41,132 nucleotides of DNA from Auxenochlorella pyrenoidosa (Eukaryota > Chlorophyta > Trebouxiophyceae > Chlorellales > Chlorellaceae). The translations under genes were made by a program, and so were the position numbers. Under the pieces are notes generated by a model. That model saw only the letters and a program-made list of their open reading frames with translations. It was not told where the DNA came from and ran no database searches. This document shows, one piece after another, positions 12,287 to 23,962 of the stretch. Numbering within the stretch: the first letter of the stretch is position 1; the number at the start of each line of letters is the position of its first letter. The DNA is taken from the NCBI GenBank assembly GCA_001430745.1, contig KQ481983.1, positions 1,609,121 to 1,650,252 of the forward strand, in the 5' to 3' direction.

Positions 12287-13261
12287 GCACCCCCTGTAAC
12301 CAGGCGAAAGCAGGCGAAGGCAGCAGGCGGCTGCGGGCAGGACTCCTACACTCCTCCTGCCTTTGGGACAGAGGCGGCACGGTGAACTTACTGCACAGAC
12401 AAACAACGTCGTGACTTGCACCAACCCCTCCAGTACCCCTTCTGCTCTCTGCTCATGAGCCTGGACACCACAAAACCATGCACTGCCCCCAACCCCTCCT
12501 GACCCAAGCCCGGACCAGCTGCGCCAAGCTTGCCCGCCGCCACCCCTCCTGCACTGCCTGCAACGCCCAGCAGCGCTGCAAACAACAAACCACACAACCC
12601 CATCACTATGACAAGCCTGTTGCGCATGCACATGACAAGAGCCCACCCGACTTGACCTGGGGCGGCCCAGCCCCTTGTATTATCCCCTCCCTTGTGCCGG
12701 CATTTTCGCATACTGCCGCTTGGACCAGCACTGAACCCTACCCGTAGGGCGCATTGCCCTCTCAACCCCTCCCCTCCTTTTCCACACACACTTCCGACTG
12801 CTGACCCTGGCCTGTGCCGGCGGTGCTCGACTCTGTGAGATCCCGTCTCAGCACCCACCCAGGGCCCGGTGCGCACTGCACAGAATGCCAACCTAAAGGA
12901 ACACCTTCCCCAGACAGCCTTTTGTGAGACTCTCAAGTAAAGAGACGGGCTAAAGCTGCTGCTTCCGGCATCTCCCTGCATGGCGCTGCATCTGTCACCC
13001 GGCAAGCAGCGCGCTGGGCGGCCACATCAAGAGCATGCACGCTTGCTTACCGCATATCGCAAATTCAATCTCTGAAACAAACTGCCGATCTTTCAGAGCC
13101 AAGATACATAGCTTTGCAAGCAGGAGCGAGGATTGGCAACCCCGCCTAGCTTTGGGCCAGCCGGTGGTCCTGTGCCATCAGCTTCCCAGGCTACATTCGG
13201 CGCTCGTGGATTTATAGCAAGCGGTCCCGTCCAGTGTAGTCTCCCTTAGCCGGGAAACACT
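12287..13261. other. Intergenic region: 3'UTR and promoter between two secreted-protein genes
   Basis: No supported gene is present. A TGTAA motif at 12295-12299 lies only nine bases after the stop, too close to be a convincing polyadenylation signal. A TATA-like atttata lies about 50 bases before the next start at 13262. Short ORFs here lack protein-like composition. Confidence 0.5.
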
Positions 13262-16200
13262 ATGCGGGGTGCCGTCCTGGCTGCTCTGCTGCTTTCAGCA
13301 GCGTTTGCAGCGTGTCAAGGTGAGAAATGGAGCTGCCCAAAGCTCCGGCGCTGCCTCAATTGGGACACCGATCGGTTGCCCACCTGTCAGACTGGGCGCG
13401 TGGTATGGCGGCGGTTCCTCAGCGACACACCGGCGATGTGCATCAACCGAACTCCCCCTGTGTGCAGGCGTTCCGCCCTCCCTGGATGCACCTGGGGGCC
13501 TGCAGCCCGACCAAGTGCCCATGTTTGTGCTGTTCACGGTGAGGCGGGGCGGTGCAGCCCGCCGTGCCGCAGCGGACAGCTCTGCATCTTGCCCCTCGCA
13601 TGCTTGGTCCCTGCCCCAGCTGGCGCACTGCCCGACTTTGACTGCAGCATGATGACGGGGTGGACTCTGAGGCCCGCAAGGCCATCCTGGACGTGACGGA
13701 GGGCCGCGCCTCTGCAGACGGCTGCCAGGTGCGCGGCCCGCGTTGGCATGTGGTGCCCCAGCACCATCACTGCAATGCCCGGCCTTGTTTGCTGTGGCCC
13801 GAGGTGTAGCTGCAGGCTGGGGGCACGTGCAGCCGGCTGCAATGCTTGAGCGACACATCATGCGGGGTACCGGAGCAGCGTAGTTTGAGCCATGCATCTC
13901 ATCAGGGATGCCCCTCTAGGCGCAGACGCTCATTGCTGGCCCCAGACAAGCCCCCCCCCCCCCGCCCACCGCACGCAAGCAGGTCTCTGCCACGATGTTT
14001 GTCCAGTACGATGACGATGGCTGGACTGTGTGCGAGGACGTGCTCAAGCTGTACGACAAGGGCATGGAGATTGGTGCGCTGGCTGGGGTACACCGAGTGC
14101 CAGCGAAAAAGTCATTGTCTTTTTAGATGTGCAAAGGCATCTCATCGAGCCGAGATGGTGGCGGCTCAACAGCAGGAAGGGTGCTTGCTCGGTGGATGTC
14201 TGCTCACAACGTGAGAGAGGAGCTGAGGCGCCCCCGCTCGAGCTCCTGCGCTGTGCCCCTCTCCCTCGATTCTCCCCTGCAGCTGACCATACCATTCATC
14301 ACGAAACGGTAAGCAGGGGGCATGGCAGGCCCCACGGGCTGGCAGTCCGTGCAGCTCCCACAGCGATGCAAAACGAATCTTCCACCACCGCCTGGCACTG
14401 CCTTCCTGCCGCTCTGCATGCCCCTGGCCACGCGCCCCGAACAGCTGTGCAACCCTGCCCGCCTCCTGGTCGTTTGCTGCAGCTGTCGGGCACCGAGCGC
14501 TCGTATGTCGAGGACGAGATGCTGGGGGCCAGGAAGAAGCTGGTGGAGTGCGGGGTGCCAGAGGCGAGGCGGGGGGCAGGCTGGGGTGGCACTGGCGTCA
14601 GGGCAGTTGGCAGGGCCAGAGTGTAGAGATGGCAGGGCTACAGTGTACTGCGGCATGGTCTGTGCCACGTGGGCAGCGGTGAGGCTTGAGCAGGGCATGC
14701 CAGGGCCGAGGGCTGCGGGGCCGCAGGCGCAGCAACAGAGCGCATGCGCAGTTGTCACTGTTCGTCTCCACCTGCCTGCCCGCGTGGCTGCGTGCAGGAG
14801 GACGTGGTGGGCGCTCGCCCGCCATACCTAAACAGTGACGTGCAGTACCGCGAGGTGCTTTGGGAGGCCGGCTTCCTGTATGACAGGTGGGCCTGGGAGG
14901 CCCGGTGCAGGGTGTAGAGCTGAGGGCAGGGCGGGCACGCGTGGCACCCGGCTGGCGGGCCTGCCCAGGCGGCGCCCCGCGACCACCACCTCCCTGCCCT
15001 GCTGTGCACCCCTTGCCCCGGGTGCATACTGCACGCTGCTCCCCTGGCAATCGACCCCTTGCTCCCGCCAGGCTGGTCCTACAGCTTGCGTGGCCCCCTG
15101 CCCCGCCCTCCCTGGCGCAGCTCCATCGTTGAGGACTTCAGGCAGTCTGTCTCTCGCGGATTTGGCGACCGCCTGTGGCCCTGGGACCTGGGCTACGGCA
15201 ACCCGGTCAACTGTTCCATGTGGGCGCCCCCGCAGCCAGGCCACGCTGGCAGCTTGTCGGCTTGAAGCAGCGGCAGGCGGCCCTGCATGCTTGTCCCCAG
15301 CTCGCTGCCCCTTCAACCGCCGTGCCACACCCACGCCGCCACCCATGCATGGCAGGCCTGGTGCCGCCTCAACCCGCCAAGCTTCCCTTTGCCAAGCTTC
15401 TCCTTCCGTGCAGCCCCGACCTGACTGAGGACCTGACCCAGGGCTGCAGCGCCAACGAGAGCTTCCCTGGGCTGTGGGAGGTGCCGCGTGAGCTGCGGGG
15501 CAGGGCAGGAGCGGACACACACTGCGCTGCATGGGCTGCAGCAGCCTCCTCAAGTGCGCACAATCTGTATCCCTGGCATGAACAGCCTGGCGGCTCCCTC
15601 CACTCTGCTGCTCACCTTGGCCCACTTCCGCCGCCCCGCTCTGCCCCATGCAGTGTGGCGGACAAGCAACTTGACTGCCGGCAACCTGCCCTATGCAATG
15701 GACTATGGGTACAGCTACGACTGCGAGTGCCAGTGAGTGGGCGCAACAATCCTGTGCCGCCAGCCCTGCTCAGCGCGCTCGCCCCGCCCAGCCTGCGCCC
15801 TCTTGGCACCCGAATGGAGCTGCCGCCGCGCCGCCACCGCGCTCCCTGGCCCCCCGTCGCTGCAGCAACGACACATTCTCCATCTATGACATCCTGAAGG
15901 CCAACTTTGACGAGGCGTATGCCGGCAACCGCGCGCCCTTCCCGGTGGGCCCCTCCCGCTGCATGGTCAGGCAGGGCACAGGGTGGGTGGGCGGCCGTCT
16001 CCCGTGACGGAGGTTGGGGCAGGACAACACACACTGCAGCCCAGAGGTGTGGCCGGCACCGGCCCCTGCCGCTTGCCTGCCCTCGATGGGCGGCCTGTTC
16101 AGTCCGGGCAGTGGCGCGCCCCTGTGGCCCCTGCTGGGTTGCACCGAATGCGACGCGGCCTGCCTGGGTCCCCACCCTGCCCCCCGGACCCGGCAGATCT

Positions 16201-16621
16201 TCATCCACATCTACTGGCTGAAGGAGGGCAACAACCAGGAGCTGCTGAAGAAGTTCATAGGTGGGGCGGAGGCTTGTGGCGCAGCAGGAGGGGGAAGCCA
16301 AGGGCTGCCTGCCGATCGCAGCATGGACCCCCTTGCCGTGCTGAAGGACAGCGGCCGGCCTGTCCGCAAGGTTTGAGCTGCAGGAGTGCTTGGGGGGCCG
16401 TGCACGCCCACGTCCCTGCCTGTGCTCGCCCCTGCGCCGCAGATTACACGCTGACCAAGCCAGATGTGTACTATGTGACCGTGAGGCAGCTGCTGGCGTG
16501 GATGCAGAACCCAGTGCCCAAAGACCAGCTCACGCCAGAGGCACTGGGCTGCGGGAACCCTGGGGGGCGGCCGGGCACGCTGGCAGACGGCAGCGGTGAC
16601 GGCAGCGGCAGCGAGCGCTGA
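13262..16621 (+). CDS. Secreted CE4/NodB-type polysaccharide (chitin-like) deacetylase
   Basis: Thirteen exons give 356 aa with all phases closing: 13262-13319, 13468-13538, 13648-13728, 13983-14073, 14283-14308, 14483-14563, 14798-14886, 15121-15219, 15414-15487, 15654-15732, 15866-15944, 16197-16260 and 16443-16621. A signal peptide (MRGAVLAALLLSAAFAACQ) targets secretion. CE4 motifs are visible in order: T43-H-D-D46 (motif 1; the usual Phe/Tyr is His), H103-T-I-H-H107 (motif 2), R143-P-P-Y146 (motif 3), WPWDLGYG (near motif 4) and I279-H280 (motif 5). CE4 enzymes use the Asp-His-His metal site to remove N-acetyl groups from chitin or related glycans. Activity on a glucosamine-containing wall is inferred. 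The spacing and FPGLWEVP/YVTVRQLLAWMQNP segments resemble the animal and fungal chitin-deacetylase-like group. The C-terminal tail is Gly/Ser-rich. The intron after 14563 uses a GC donor (GAG|GCGAGG), chosen because it restores CGVPEEDVVGARPPY. Confidence 0.88.
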
Positions 16622-17322
16622 GCGCCCCTGACAGCGTGGAAACTCAAGATCCTGGTGTTGAGAGCTTCATCCGTGCGCCAGCTTTGGCAGCAGCGGCCTA
16701 GTGAGCGCGAGAGCATTGCATCGTGTTTCATCATGAGCGCAACGTTAAGGAGCATCCTCCATGAGTTTTCCCTTTCATCTGAGCTGCTTGTGCTGCTTTC
16801 CAACTGCTGTTCTTCCACACTTCGTACATGTCAAGTCATTCAAACTTGGGCCGTTGCTGCCACACTTCTCTGCTGCCACGCCCATTCCCCATCGTCTGCA
16901 ACAACCACAGCTCTACAAACGTGCAGCGGAACGTGATTGCAGGGCATACACACAGCAGCATGCGCAGCTGCGCAACACTGAGGACAGGCATGTGCAGAGA
17001 CCGGAGAGTACAGTTCTGCCATCACACCTCTGCATCCTGAACCACAACAGTCAGCGATCTCAAGCTGCCATCAAACTTTACTTTAACTATGCGGAGGCCT
17101 TCCATCACACCAGCATGCTGTGCTCGTCTTTGACGAGGGGCAGGTTGCGGTGTGACGTTGCCAAGACGGGCTGTTGTGTTGCAATTGGTCTTCATCTGGT
17201 TTCCAACTTGAATGGTTTCAATTGATGAAAAACGGGTGTAAAGGGTACAATATGCCTATAATACAGATTGTACAAGGATGAAGATGAGCGGGCAGTCCGC
17301 CTTGCCTCACGTGGTGCACCTG
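16622..17322. other. Convergent intergenic region (3'UTRs of deacetylase and F-box genes)
   Basis: Two genes end facing each other here. On the plus strand a TGTAA at about 17238, some 600 bases after the deacetylase stop, fits a green-algal polyadenylation signal and a long algal 3'UTR. The tract from 16730 to 17270 is AT-richer than the genes. I see no ORF worth calling. Confidence 0.5.
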
Positions 17323-20122
17323 CTAGCTCTGCCGGCCAGCAGCGCATGCTGCCTGCGCCTGCGGCCTGCCCTCCAGCCCATCCAGCACCGCCGCCAGCTG
17401 CTCCGGGTGCAGCAGCTCCGCCACCTGCACCTGGGCCGCCTGCAGCTGCTGCAGCACGTCGCGCTGAGCTGGCGCCGGCCTGGGCTGGCCCGGCAGCCGC
17501 GTTGGCCGCCACCGCCCGCCCACCAGCTGCCAGTTGGCGCCGCCTGCGCTGCCCACCGTCGGGGTCCCCGCCGCACCTTCGTGGCTCTGCTCAGACAGTG
17601 CATCCAGCGCAGCAGGCTCCAGCAGAAGGTGCTGCAGGTCTGGCAGCAGCGCCGGCAGGCTGGCCAGCGCGCACAGCATGCCCCGCATGGCGCCGTCCCG
17701 CCCAACCAGCGCCAGCTGGCGGCAGCGTGGCGGCAGGCGCGTCAGGGGCAGCTGCACAAGCACGTGCCAGTCCAAAGAGAGCTGGCGCACGCAGCTGCAG
17801 GTGGGGGGGAGGGGGCACACGGAGCGTGCAGCGGTAAGCAAGTGAAGTATGCAGGGCGCATACGGGTGAGAAGCAAGCGGAAAAGCAGGCAGAAAGCAAC
17901 CCTGCACCTCTCCGTAGCATGCAGCTAGCAGTGGCATGCAGCATGTGCACGCCGCCGCGCGGCAGGCAGGCAGACAGGCAAGCAGGGCTGCTCTCTGCCT
18001 GGCAGCACTCACGTGGGGAACCAGAGCAGCTCTGGCTCGGGCGCCCCGTTGACAGCCGAGGCCTCCAGCTGGTTCCCATGGGCCAGCAGGCGCAGCAGGC
18101 GGGGGCCCCGTGCCGGCCCCTGCCCCACGACGCCCATTGCCGAGCCTGCAGCCGCAGCAGCCGCGACCTCCAGCCCGGCCAGCAGGGCGGGCGGGGGGGA
18201 CGCCTCCGCGCCGCTGTCCGCCTCCTGCTGGCCCCACAACGGCTCGCTGCTGGCAGCGCTGCCGCTGGTGCTGTCGCTGTCTGCGGGGGCGGCCGCGTGC
18301 AGCAGCGCTGCCGGCAGCTCCTCCAGGCCGCAGCAGGAGATGTCCAGCGAGGTGAGGCCGGGCATGCGGGCCAGCATGCCGCTGAAGGCCTCGTCGCTGC
18401 CGTGCAGCGGCCAGCGCCTGGGGGCGGGGGAACCGGGGCGCGGGCAGAGGGGGAGGCTGAGGGGCGGCGCCGGGCGCACGTTGCCCTGGGGTGCGCGCAG
18501 CACACAGCCCAGCACCATGCCTGTGAGCTGACGCGCTTCAGTCGCAACTGACACCAGAGCATGGCGAGCATGAACTCACGAGCAGTCGTTGCCGGCGATG
18601 GACAGGTGGCGCAGGCGCGTGAGCGACAGCAGCTCTGGCGGCGGCAGCCACGCCTCCTCCTCCTGCTGCTCCAGCGCCAGCCACGTCAGCGCTGCGCGGG
18701 GGGCGTCGCGGGTGGCGGGCTGGCCTGTGTGTGCCATGCCTGGCGGCGACCGTCGTCGGGACGCGCCGGCAGCAAGCACCCCCACGGCCGAGGGCGGGAC
18801 ACGGGAACAGCGCAGCAGGGCTGCCCACAGCACACAACGCCGGGGCCCTGAACCAAGCCCAGGGGAGGGCGTGGCCAAAGAGCGTCAAAACCCCTGCCGC
18901 CCGCGCCCACCCACCTGTCAGGTGCGCCAAGCACTCGCACTCGGTGAGCAGCACGCCCTCCGACACCAGCCCCCGCCGCACCGCCAGGCGCCGCAGGCCG
19001 CACAGCTGGCTCAGCTGCAGGGGCAGCGTGTCGCGGATGCAGCTGAGCTCCACGCTGAGGATGCTGGGAGGCAGCCTGCAGATGGTGGGGAGGGGACGCT
19101 CGCAGCGGTTGGTTTGGGCTGTGCTGGGCAGGCACCAGTCTGAGAGCAGCGATGGCGGGCTACAACAGGCACATGCTAAGAGAATGCACAGCAGCACTGC
19201 CCTACATGCTCGGACGGCTGCCAAGTTGTTCTGAATTCATGTTTTGTCGATTGCACATGCATCTGCACATCCCACCTGACGTTGTCTGACAGCTGCACCG
19301 CATGCTTGGCCTCCAGCACAAGCCGGGTCAGCTGCGTCAGCCCCCGCAGGTCGCCATGCAGGCTCAGGCCGCCCTCCTTGGAGCACAGGCGCAGGCTGCG
19401 CAGCTGCGCCAGCCGCGGCAGCCACTCCCCCGGCCAGAAGCCGCGGTTGGCGGTCAGGCTCAGCTCTTGCAGCGCGCCCGCAGCCGCCAGGGCCACCGCA
19501 GAGGCCGCCTTCAGCCCCGTGGGCTGCGCGTCGGCTGGCAGGCGGGCGGAGATGGCCAGGGAGCGCGTGGCGCCGGCGTAGCGCGCCGCCCACGCCGCCA
19601 GCGACAGCAGGCGGCGCAGCTCGGAGCGCCGCGAGCTGTCGCGCTGCGTGGCAAACTCCACCGCCGGCCACAGCCCCGGGTGCAGCGCGGCTGCCCGCCG
19701 CCAGTTCTGTTCGAACAGGGGCGCAGCAGGCGGCACGGCCGGCTCAGGAGGGCGTGCTGGTGTCAGCACCAGGGCGCTCAGGAATGCTCGGGATGCACGG
19801 CGCCTGCCGGCAGCTGCAGTACCGCAGGCAGGGCAGGCATGTGTGCACACGCCATCCTCACCTGGCACACACTCATGGCAGCCACACGGCTTTCCAAGCT
19901 CAGCTGCAGTGGAGAGGATTGATAGTGCGAGGGGGCAAAGGCGAGAGTGGGGTGGACTGAGAGGTGGCCAGGGCGCCTCCCTGCCGCCGGTCCCACTCGG
20001 AGCAGGTACAACCTTCGGCGCAGGGCCAGGCAGGTCACATCTCAACAGACCTGTTGTAAGATGAGGCAGAGAATGTCGGCGGGCAATTGCTGCCACTGGG
20101 CTGAGGAGTTGTGGCGGCGCAT
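17323..20122 (-). CDS. F-box protein with leucine-rich repeats
   Basis: Seven minus-strand exons give 564 aa, all phases closing: 20122-20051, 19903-19862, 19706-19276, 19075-18915, 18691-18580, 18417-18013 and 17794-17323. The start MRRHNSSAQW at 20122 puts a typical F-box immediately after it (LPADILCLILQQ, LSLESRVAAMSVCQ, NWRRA) at residues about 12-45; an upstream in-frame Met at 20272 is possible. Leucine-rich repeat segments follow, such as LQELSLTANRGF, LRSLRLCSK, LTRLVLEAKHAV, LRHLSIAGNDCS, LTSLDISCCGLEELPAALL and LRLLAHGNQLE. F-box proteins link substrates to SCF ubiquitin ligases through Skp1, and LRRs usually bind the substrate; both roles are inferred from the family. The region between the last repeats holds an Ala/Ser/Asp-rich insert. 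The gene shares a short divergent promoter with the CtpA gene. The substrate cannot be deduced. Confidence 0.78.
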
Positions 20123-20325
20123 GGTGTCAGCACTCTTCTGGCAGGCTTCTGCGGCTGCCAGAACTGCCCGCGAGTTTGCTGGGTCGCGAAGCACAGGCGG
20201 TCTTACACAGTCTCCATTTATTTCAGGCGCGCTGCACTGCGTGCGGTGCCCCACTGTGCACTTGAACTGCACTGGCGCAGGCGCCCGTGCGAGTGTCGGA
20301 TTTCATCAAAGCACTTGATCCAATC
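20123..20325. promoter_or_regulatory. Short divergent promoter region (F-box/LRR gene and ctpA)
   Basis: Only 203 bases separate the proposed start codons of the minus-strand F-box gene and the plus-strand CtpA gene, so both core promoters and 5'UTRs must fit here or overlap the neighbouring first exons. No TATA box is evident. Co-regulation is possible but not shown. Confidence 0.5.
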
Positions 20326-23300
20326 ATGCTCCAGCGGCAAGCGGCGTGCAGAACAGCTGCGCCTGCGCCCAGACCGGAGGGTCTGCGCCGGGTGACCAAG
20401 GCCGCCCTCCCGACACGTGAGCGCGAGCAGCTGTGGGTTGGACCACCTGTTTCCCGCGGGGACAGCTGGTCGCGCAGCTGCAAGGGAGGCAACCCCTAAT
20501 ACCCCCGTTTCTGGCCTTGCAGCTCGGCCCCATGCGCTCCACGAGGCCACCGCCAGCCTGAGGCAGCTGGCAAGCGGCCTGGGCCGCGGTCTGTTGGGCG
20601 CTGCCGCCGCTGCCTCCCTGCTCCTGCCGGCAGCTCCAGCGGGCGCCGAACCCACCGTGCTGAGCTTCCCAATTGCCAGGGTGGGTACCAGGACTGTCCA
20701 GGCAGCAGCTAGATTCGCCGGGAGAGCATGGCACATGCTGCAGCTGCAAGAACGCACAAACCACCGCCGTCCAGCCGGCAGCACGCTTGCTGAGCAGCCC
20801 GCTAGGCGCCGCACATCCCTCAACCGCGCGCTGCTCATGGTCCGTCTGCCCCTTGCAGGACAAGGAGGTGTTTGAGGTGCAGAAGACGATGGCGGAGGCC
20901 TGGACCATCGTGACCGAGACGTATGTGGACTCGTCGTTTAACGACACGGGTGCGTGATGCTTCGAGGGCAGCTTCCCCGCGCCGCGCAGGTGGCGGGCCC
21001 CTGCGACACGTGGCGCGCCTCTCGGCCGTGTGATGCCGGCACGTGCTGTGCCTCGGCCGGCACTCCTCAGCGCTCCGTTTGCCCAACTGCGACGTGCACA
21101 AGATGGACCCTCCCTGCCGCCCTGCGCTCACGCCCTGCTGGGCCCTCTGCCACTGCCCTCCCCCTGCCTGCAGCCTGGGACGAGGAGCTGGTGGCGGCGC
21201 TGACGCAGGCGGCCGATGCGCACAGCGCGGATGAGGCGCGGGCGGAGATCTCCGCCCTCCTGGGCAAGCTGGGGGACCCCTTCACCCGCTGGCTGCCGCG
21301 CAAGTGAGCCGCGCAGGGGCAGGGTGGCTGGCTGAGCTTTGGCCATACAGCGAACTGGGCGCTGGCCTTGACCATTGCAGCAGGAGTGATCAAACTTTTG
21401 GCCCCCCTCCCCCCACCCCCCTTGGCACAGGGACTACAAGGAGTTCCGCATCGGCAACGACGGCCAGCTGCAGGGCGTGGGCATGCTGATCGCCAGCGAC
21501 CCCGCCAGCGGGCGCATGATGGTGCTGGCGCCCATCAAGGGCTCCCCGGCGGAGCAGGCCGGCATCCAGCCGGGCGATGAGGTGGGCGCGCCCCCTGTGT
21601 CGCGCAGCCCGCCTGACGCGTGCAACCACCGTGGTCATGCCTGCTGCAGCCAGGTCTTTGTGCCCAGCGCATGCAGCCATGCCTTTTGGTGCTGCCTGAT
21701 CTAGCGACCCTGCCCCCCACCTCCACCCTCCACCCCGCAGCTGCTCAACGTGGACGGCAGCAGCGTGAGCGGCCTGGACACGGACCGCGTGGCGCAGAAG
21801 CTGCGCGGCGAGGAGGGCAGCAGCGTGTGGGTCAAGGTGGCGCGGCGGCACCAGGTGGGGGTTGGCCTCGGTGGGGTTGGGTGGGCGGGGCTGGCAGTTG
21901 GCAGGCTGGCAGGCACGGCGCAGCTGCCGCCTTTGCCCCGCCACAGGGAGCAGCCCTGCGGCGTGCCCTGCGGCGGCCGTGAAGCCTCGTGCTGCCCACA
22001 ACACCCCGCCGCTCAGCAGTGGGCAGCCGCTGCGCCTATGCCCCTTGCAGGAGGAGATCCCGGGCGTGCCGGGCGCGCAGGCGGGGGTGGAGTACAAGCA
22101 GTTCCGCCTGCGCCGTGCGTCGGTGGAGCTCAACCCGGTGTTTGCCACACCGCTCATGATGGACGACCACGTGTATGGTGAGGGGCCAGGGGCGTGCCTG
22201 GCGAGGAGCGGCAGGGCGGGGGCGTGGAGCACAGGGAAGCAGGCTGCAGCGGCGGGCCGGGAGTGCAGCCGAGGGGGAAAGCGGGGCAGGAGGCTTGGCG
22301 GCAGGGCTTGCTGCACCAGGCTTCTTTCACTGTGCTGGCAGCACCCATGCGCACCCATTGACCGCGACCTGCCCTGCCCTGCAGGCTATGTCCGGCTGGT
22401 GAACTTCAGCGGGCATGCCGCGCACGACATGCAGCGCGCCATCTGGCAGCTCAAGGTGCGTGGGCCGCCGAGCTCTCGCGCCCTGCGTCGTACAAAAGCA
22501 GCACCAGCTGCACAGCCTGCGTTCCTCATGCCTCACCCGCTGCCTCCCTGTCTGCTTCCGTGCTCTTTGCGGTGCCCCTGCCCATCGTCCCTCTTTCAAA
22601 ACTGAAATCCCTCTTCCTTTGCAACCCCCCTCCCTGCAGCGCGACGGCGCCGAGGCCTTCATCCTCGACCTGCGCAACAACCCGGGGGGCCTGGTCAACT
22701 CGGCGATGGACGTGGCTGGCCTCTGGATGGACGGCCCCGCCCCCATCTTCAACATCGTTGTGAGCTTGGCGGGGGCCTGCCCATGCCCTCGCCGCCTTGC
22801 CCCGTCTGCTGCCCTGCTTGCAGCCGGTCCGTCCCGCTGAAGCAGCCGCCGCCGGCCCCTCACCCCACCCACCTCCCGCCCCCACCCCCCTCTGCCCGCC
22901 AGGACCGCGAGGGCGTCGACCCCTCCCTGCAGGTGGTGGGCCTGGCCGAGCCCACCCACGCCACCACCGACCTGCCCATGGTGGTGCTGGTCAACCGCAA
23001 CTCGGCCAGCGCCAGCGAGATCCTGGCGGGCGCGCTGCGGGACAACCAGCGCGCCGAGGTGCTGGGAGGTGAGCCGCTGGCTGCGGCGGTGGAGGCGGCA
23101 GGGGTGGGGCCCAGGGCAGGGAGGTCTAGCTCCGCCTGCCTGGCTGCTGTTGGCCCGCAAAGCAGTGTGGACAGTGTGTGAGTGCAGCAGTGGCGCCACG
23201 GCTTTGAAATCCGCCCCGAAACCGGGCCCGCTCCGCGTCCATGGCCCGCCTGCTGCCCATGCAGAATCCACCTTTGGCAAGGGCAAGATCCAGAGCGTGT

Positions 23301-23962
23301 TTGAGCTCGCAGACGGCTCCGCCCTCTTTGTCACTGTGGCCAAGTACCAGACCCCCGCCGGCAGCGGTGCGCGGGCAGGGCTGGGTGCCACCCGGAACGC
23401 ACCGGCAGAGGCTGCTGGCGGGCGGGGCATGCAGCCCAGCCCTCGCACCGCTGCTGCTCCTGCACATCTCCCCAGGCTGCCCTCGCTGACTTTCTCCCCA
23501 CGCCCCTCTCTCTCGACCCGCAGAGATCGACCAGGTTGGGGTGGTGCCCGACCGCGGCTGCGCCCCGCTGGGCGGCTCTTCCGGCATGGGTGCCGTGTCC
23601 ATGACCGGCATCCCGGTGGGGGTGGGCGCCAGCGAGGTGGTGGTGAACGAGCTGGCAACCGACGGTGCGCAGGGCGGGCCGCCGCGCGTACATGCTGCGC
23701 CGTGCCGTGTCACGCTGTGCCTCAGCTGGTCAAGGGCGGCGCCACGCGGCGGCGCGCCCGACCGTATGTTTAACTGCGCACGCGCAAGCTGCCTGGGTTG
23801 GCGGGTTCGTGGGAGGAGTGATGGCAACCCTTATTTAACCTTTTCCTCTCTCCCTCTCAAGCAGACTGCGTGCTGACGGCGGAGCAGCTGCTGCAGAAGA
23901 AGGTGGAGGCGGCCCAGCTGCCGCACCCGCTGATGGCCCCTCCCCTGCTGGCCAGCAACTGA
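20326..23962 (+). CDS. CTPA: CtpA-type C-terminal processing protease (family S41, thylakoid lumen)
   Basis: Thirteen exons, all GT-AG and in phase, give 519 aa: 20326-20416, 20523-20680, 20859-20949, 21174-21303, 21431-21581, 21741-21854, 22051-22177, 22385-22455, 22640-22759, 22903-23068, 23265-23366, 23524-23664 and 23865-23962. Plant and algal CtpA cleaves the C-terminal extension of photosystem II protein D1. The N-terminus is a basic, Ala-rich transit peptide followed by a hydrophobic lumenal signal ending PAAPAGAE. A PDZ domain covers about 158-245 (DGQLQGVGMLIAS, SPAEQAGIQPGDELLNVDG). The S41 core has FILDLRNNPGGLV, then NRNSASASEI with the likely nucleophile Ser387, and TFGKGKIQ with the general-base Lys412, 25 residues apart as in Prc and Scenedesmus D1P. 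Length matches known homologues. This is the best-supported gene in the window. The paralogue number (CtpA1/2/3) cannot be assigned. Confidence 0.93.

Noticed and set aside
12295..12299. TGTAA as polyadenylation signal of the small secreted protein gene
   Set aside because: It lies nine bases after the stop codon, whereas the other candidate signals here lie about 130 to 650 bases downstream.
15220..15250. Reading the deacetylase exon on to a GC donor after CAGCCA
   Set aside because: That donor gives the wrong phase for the next exon. The GTGGGC donor at 15220 restores the frame into PDLTEDLTQGCSANESFPG.
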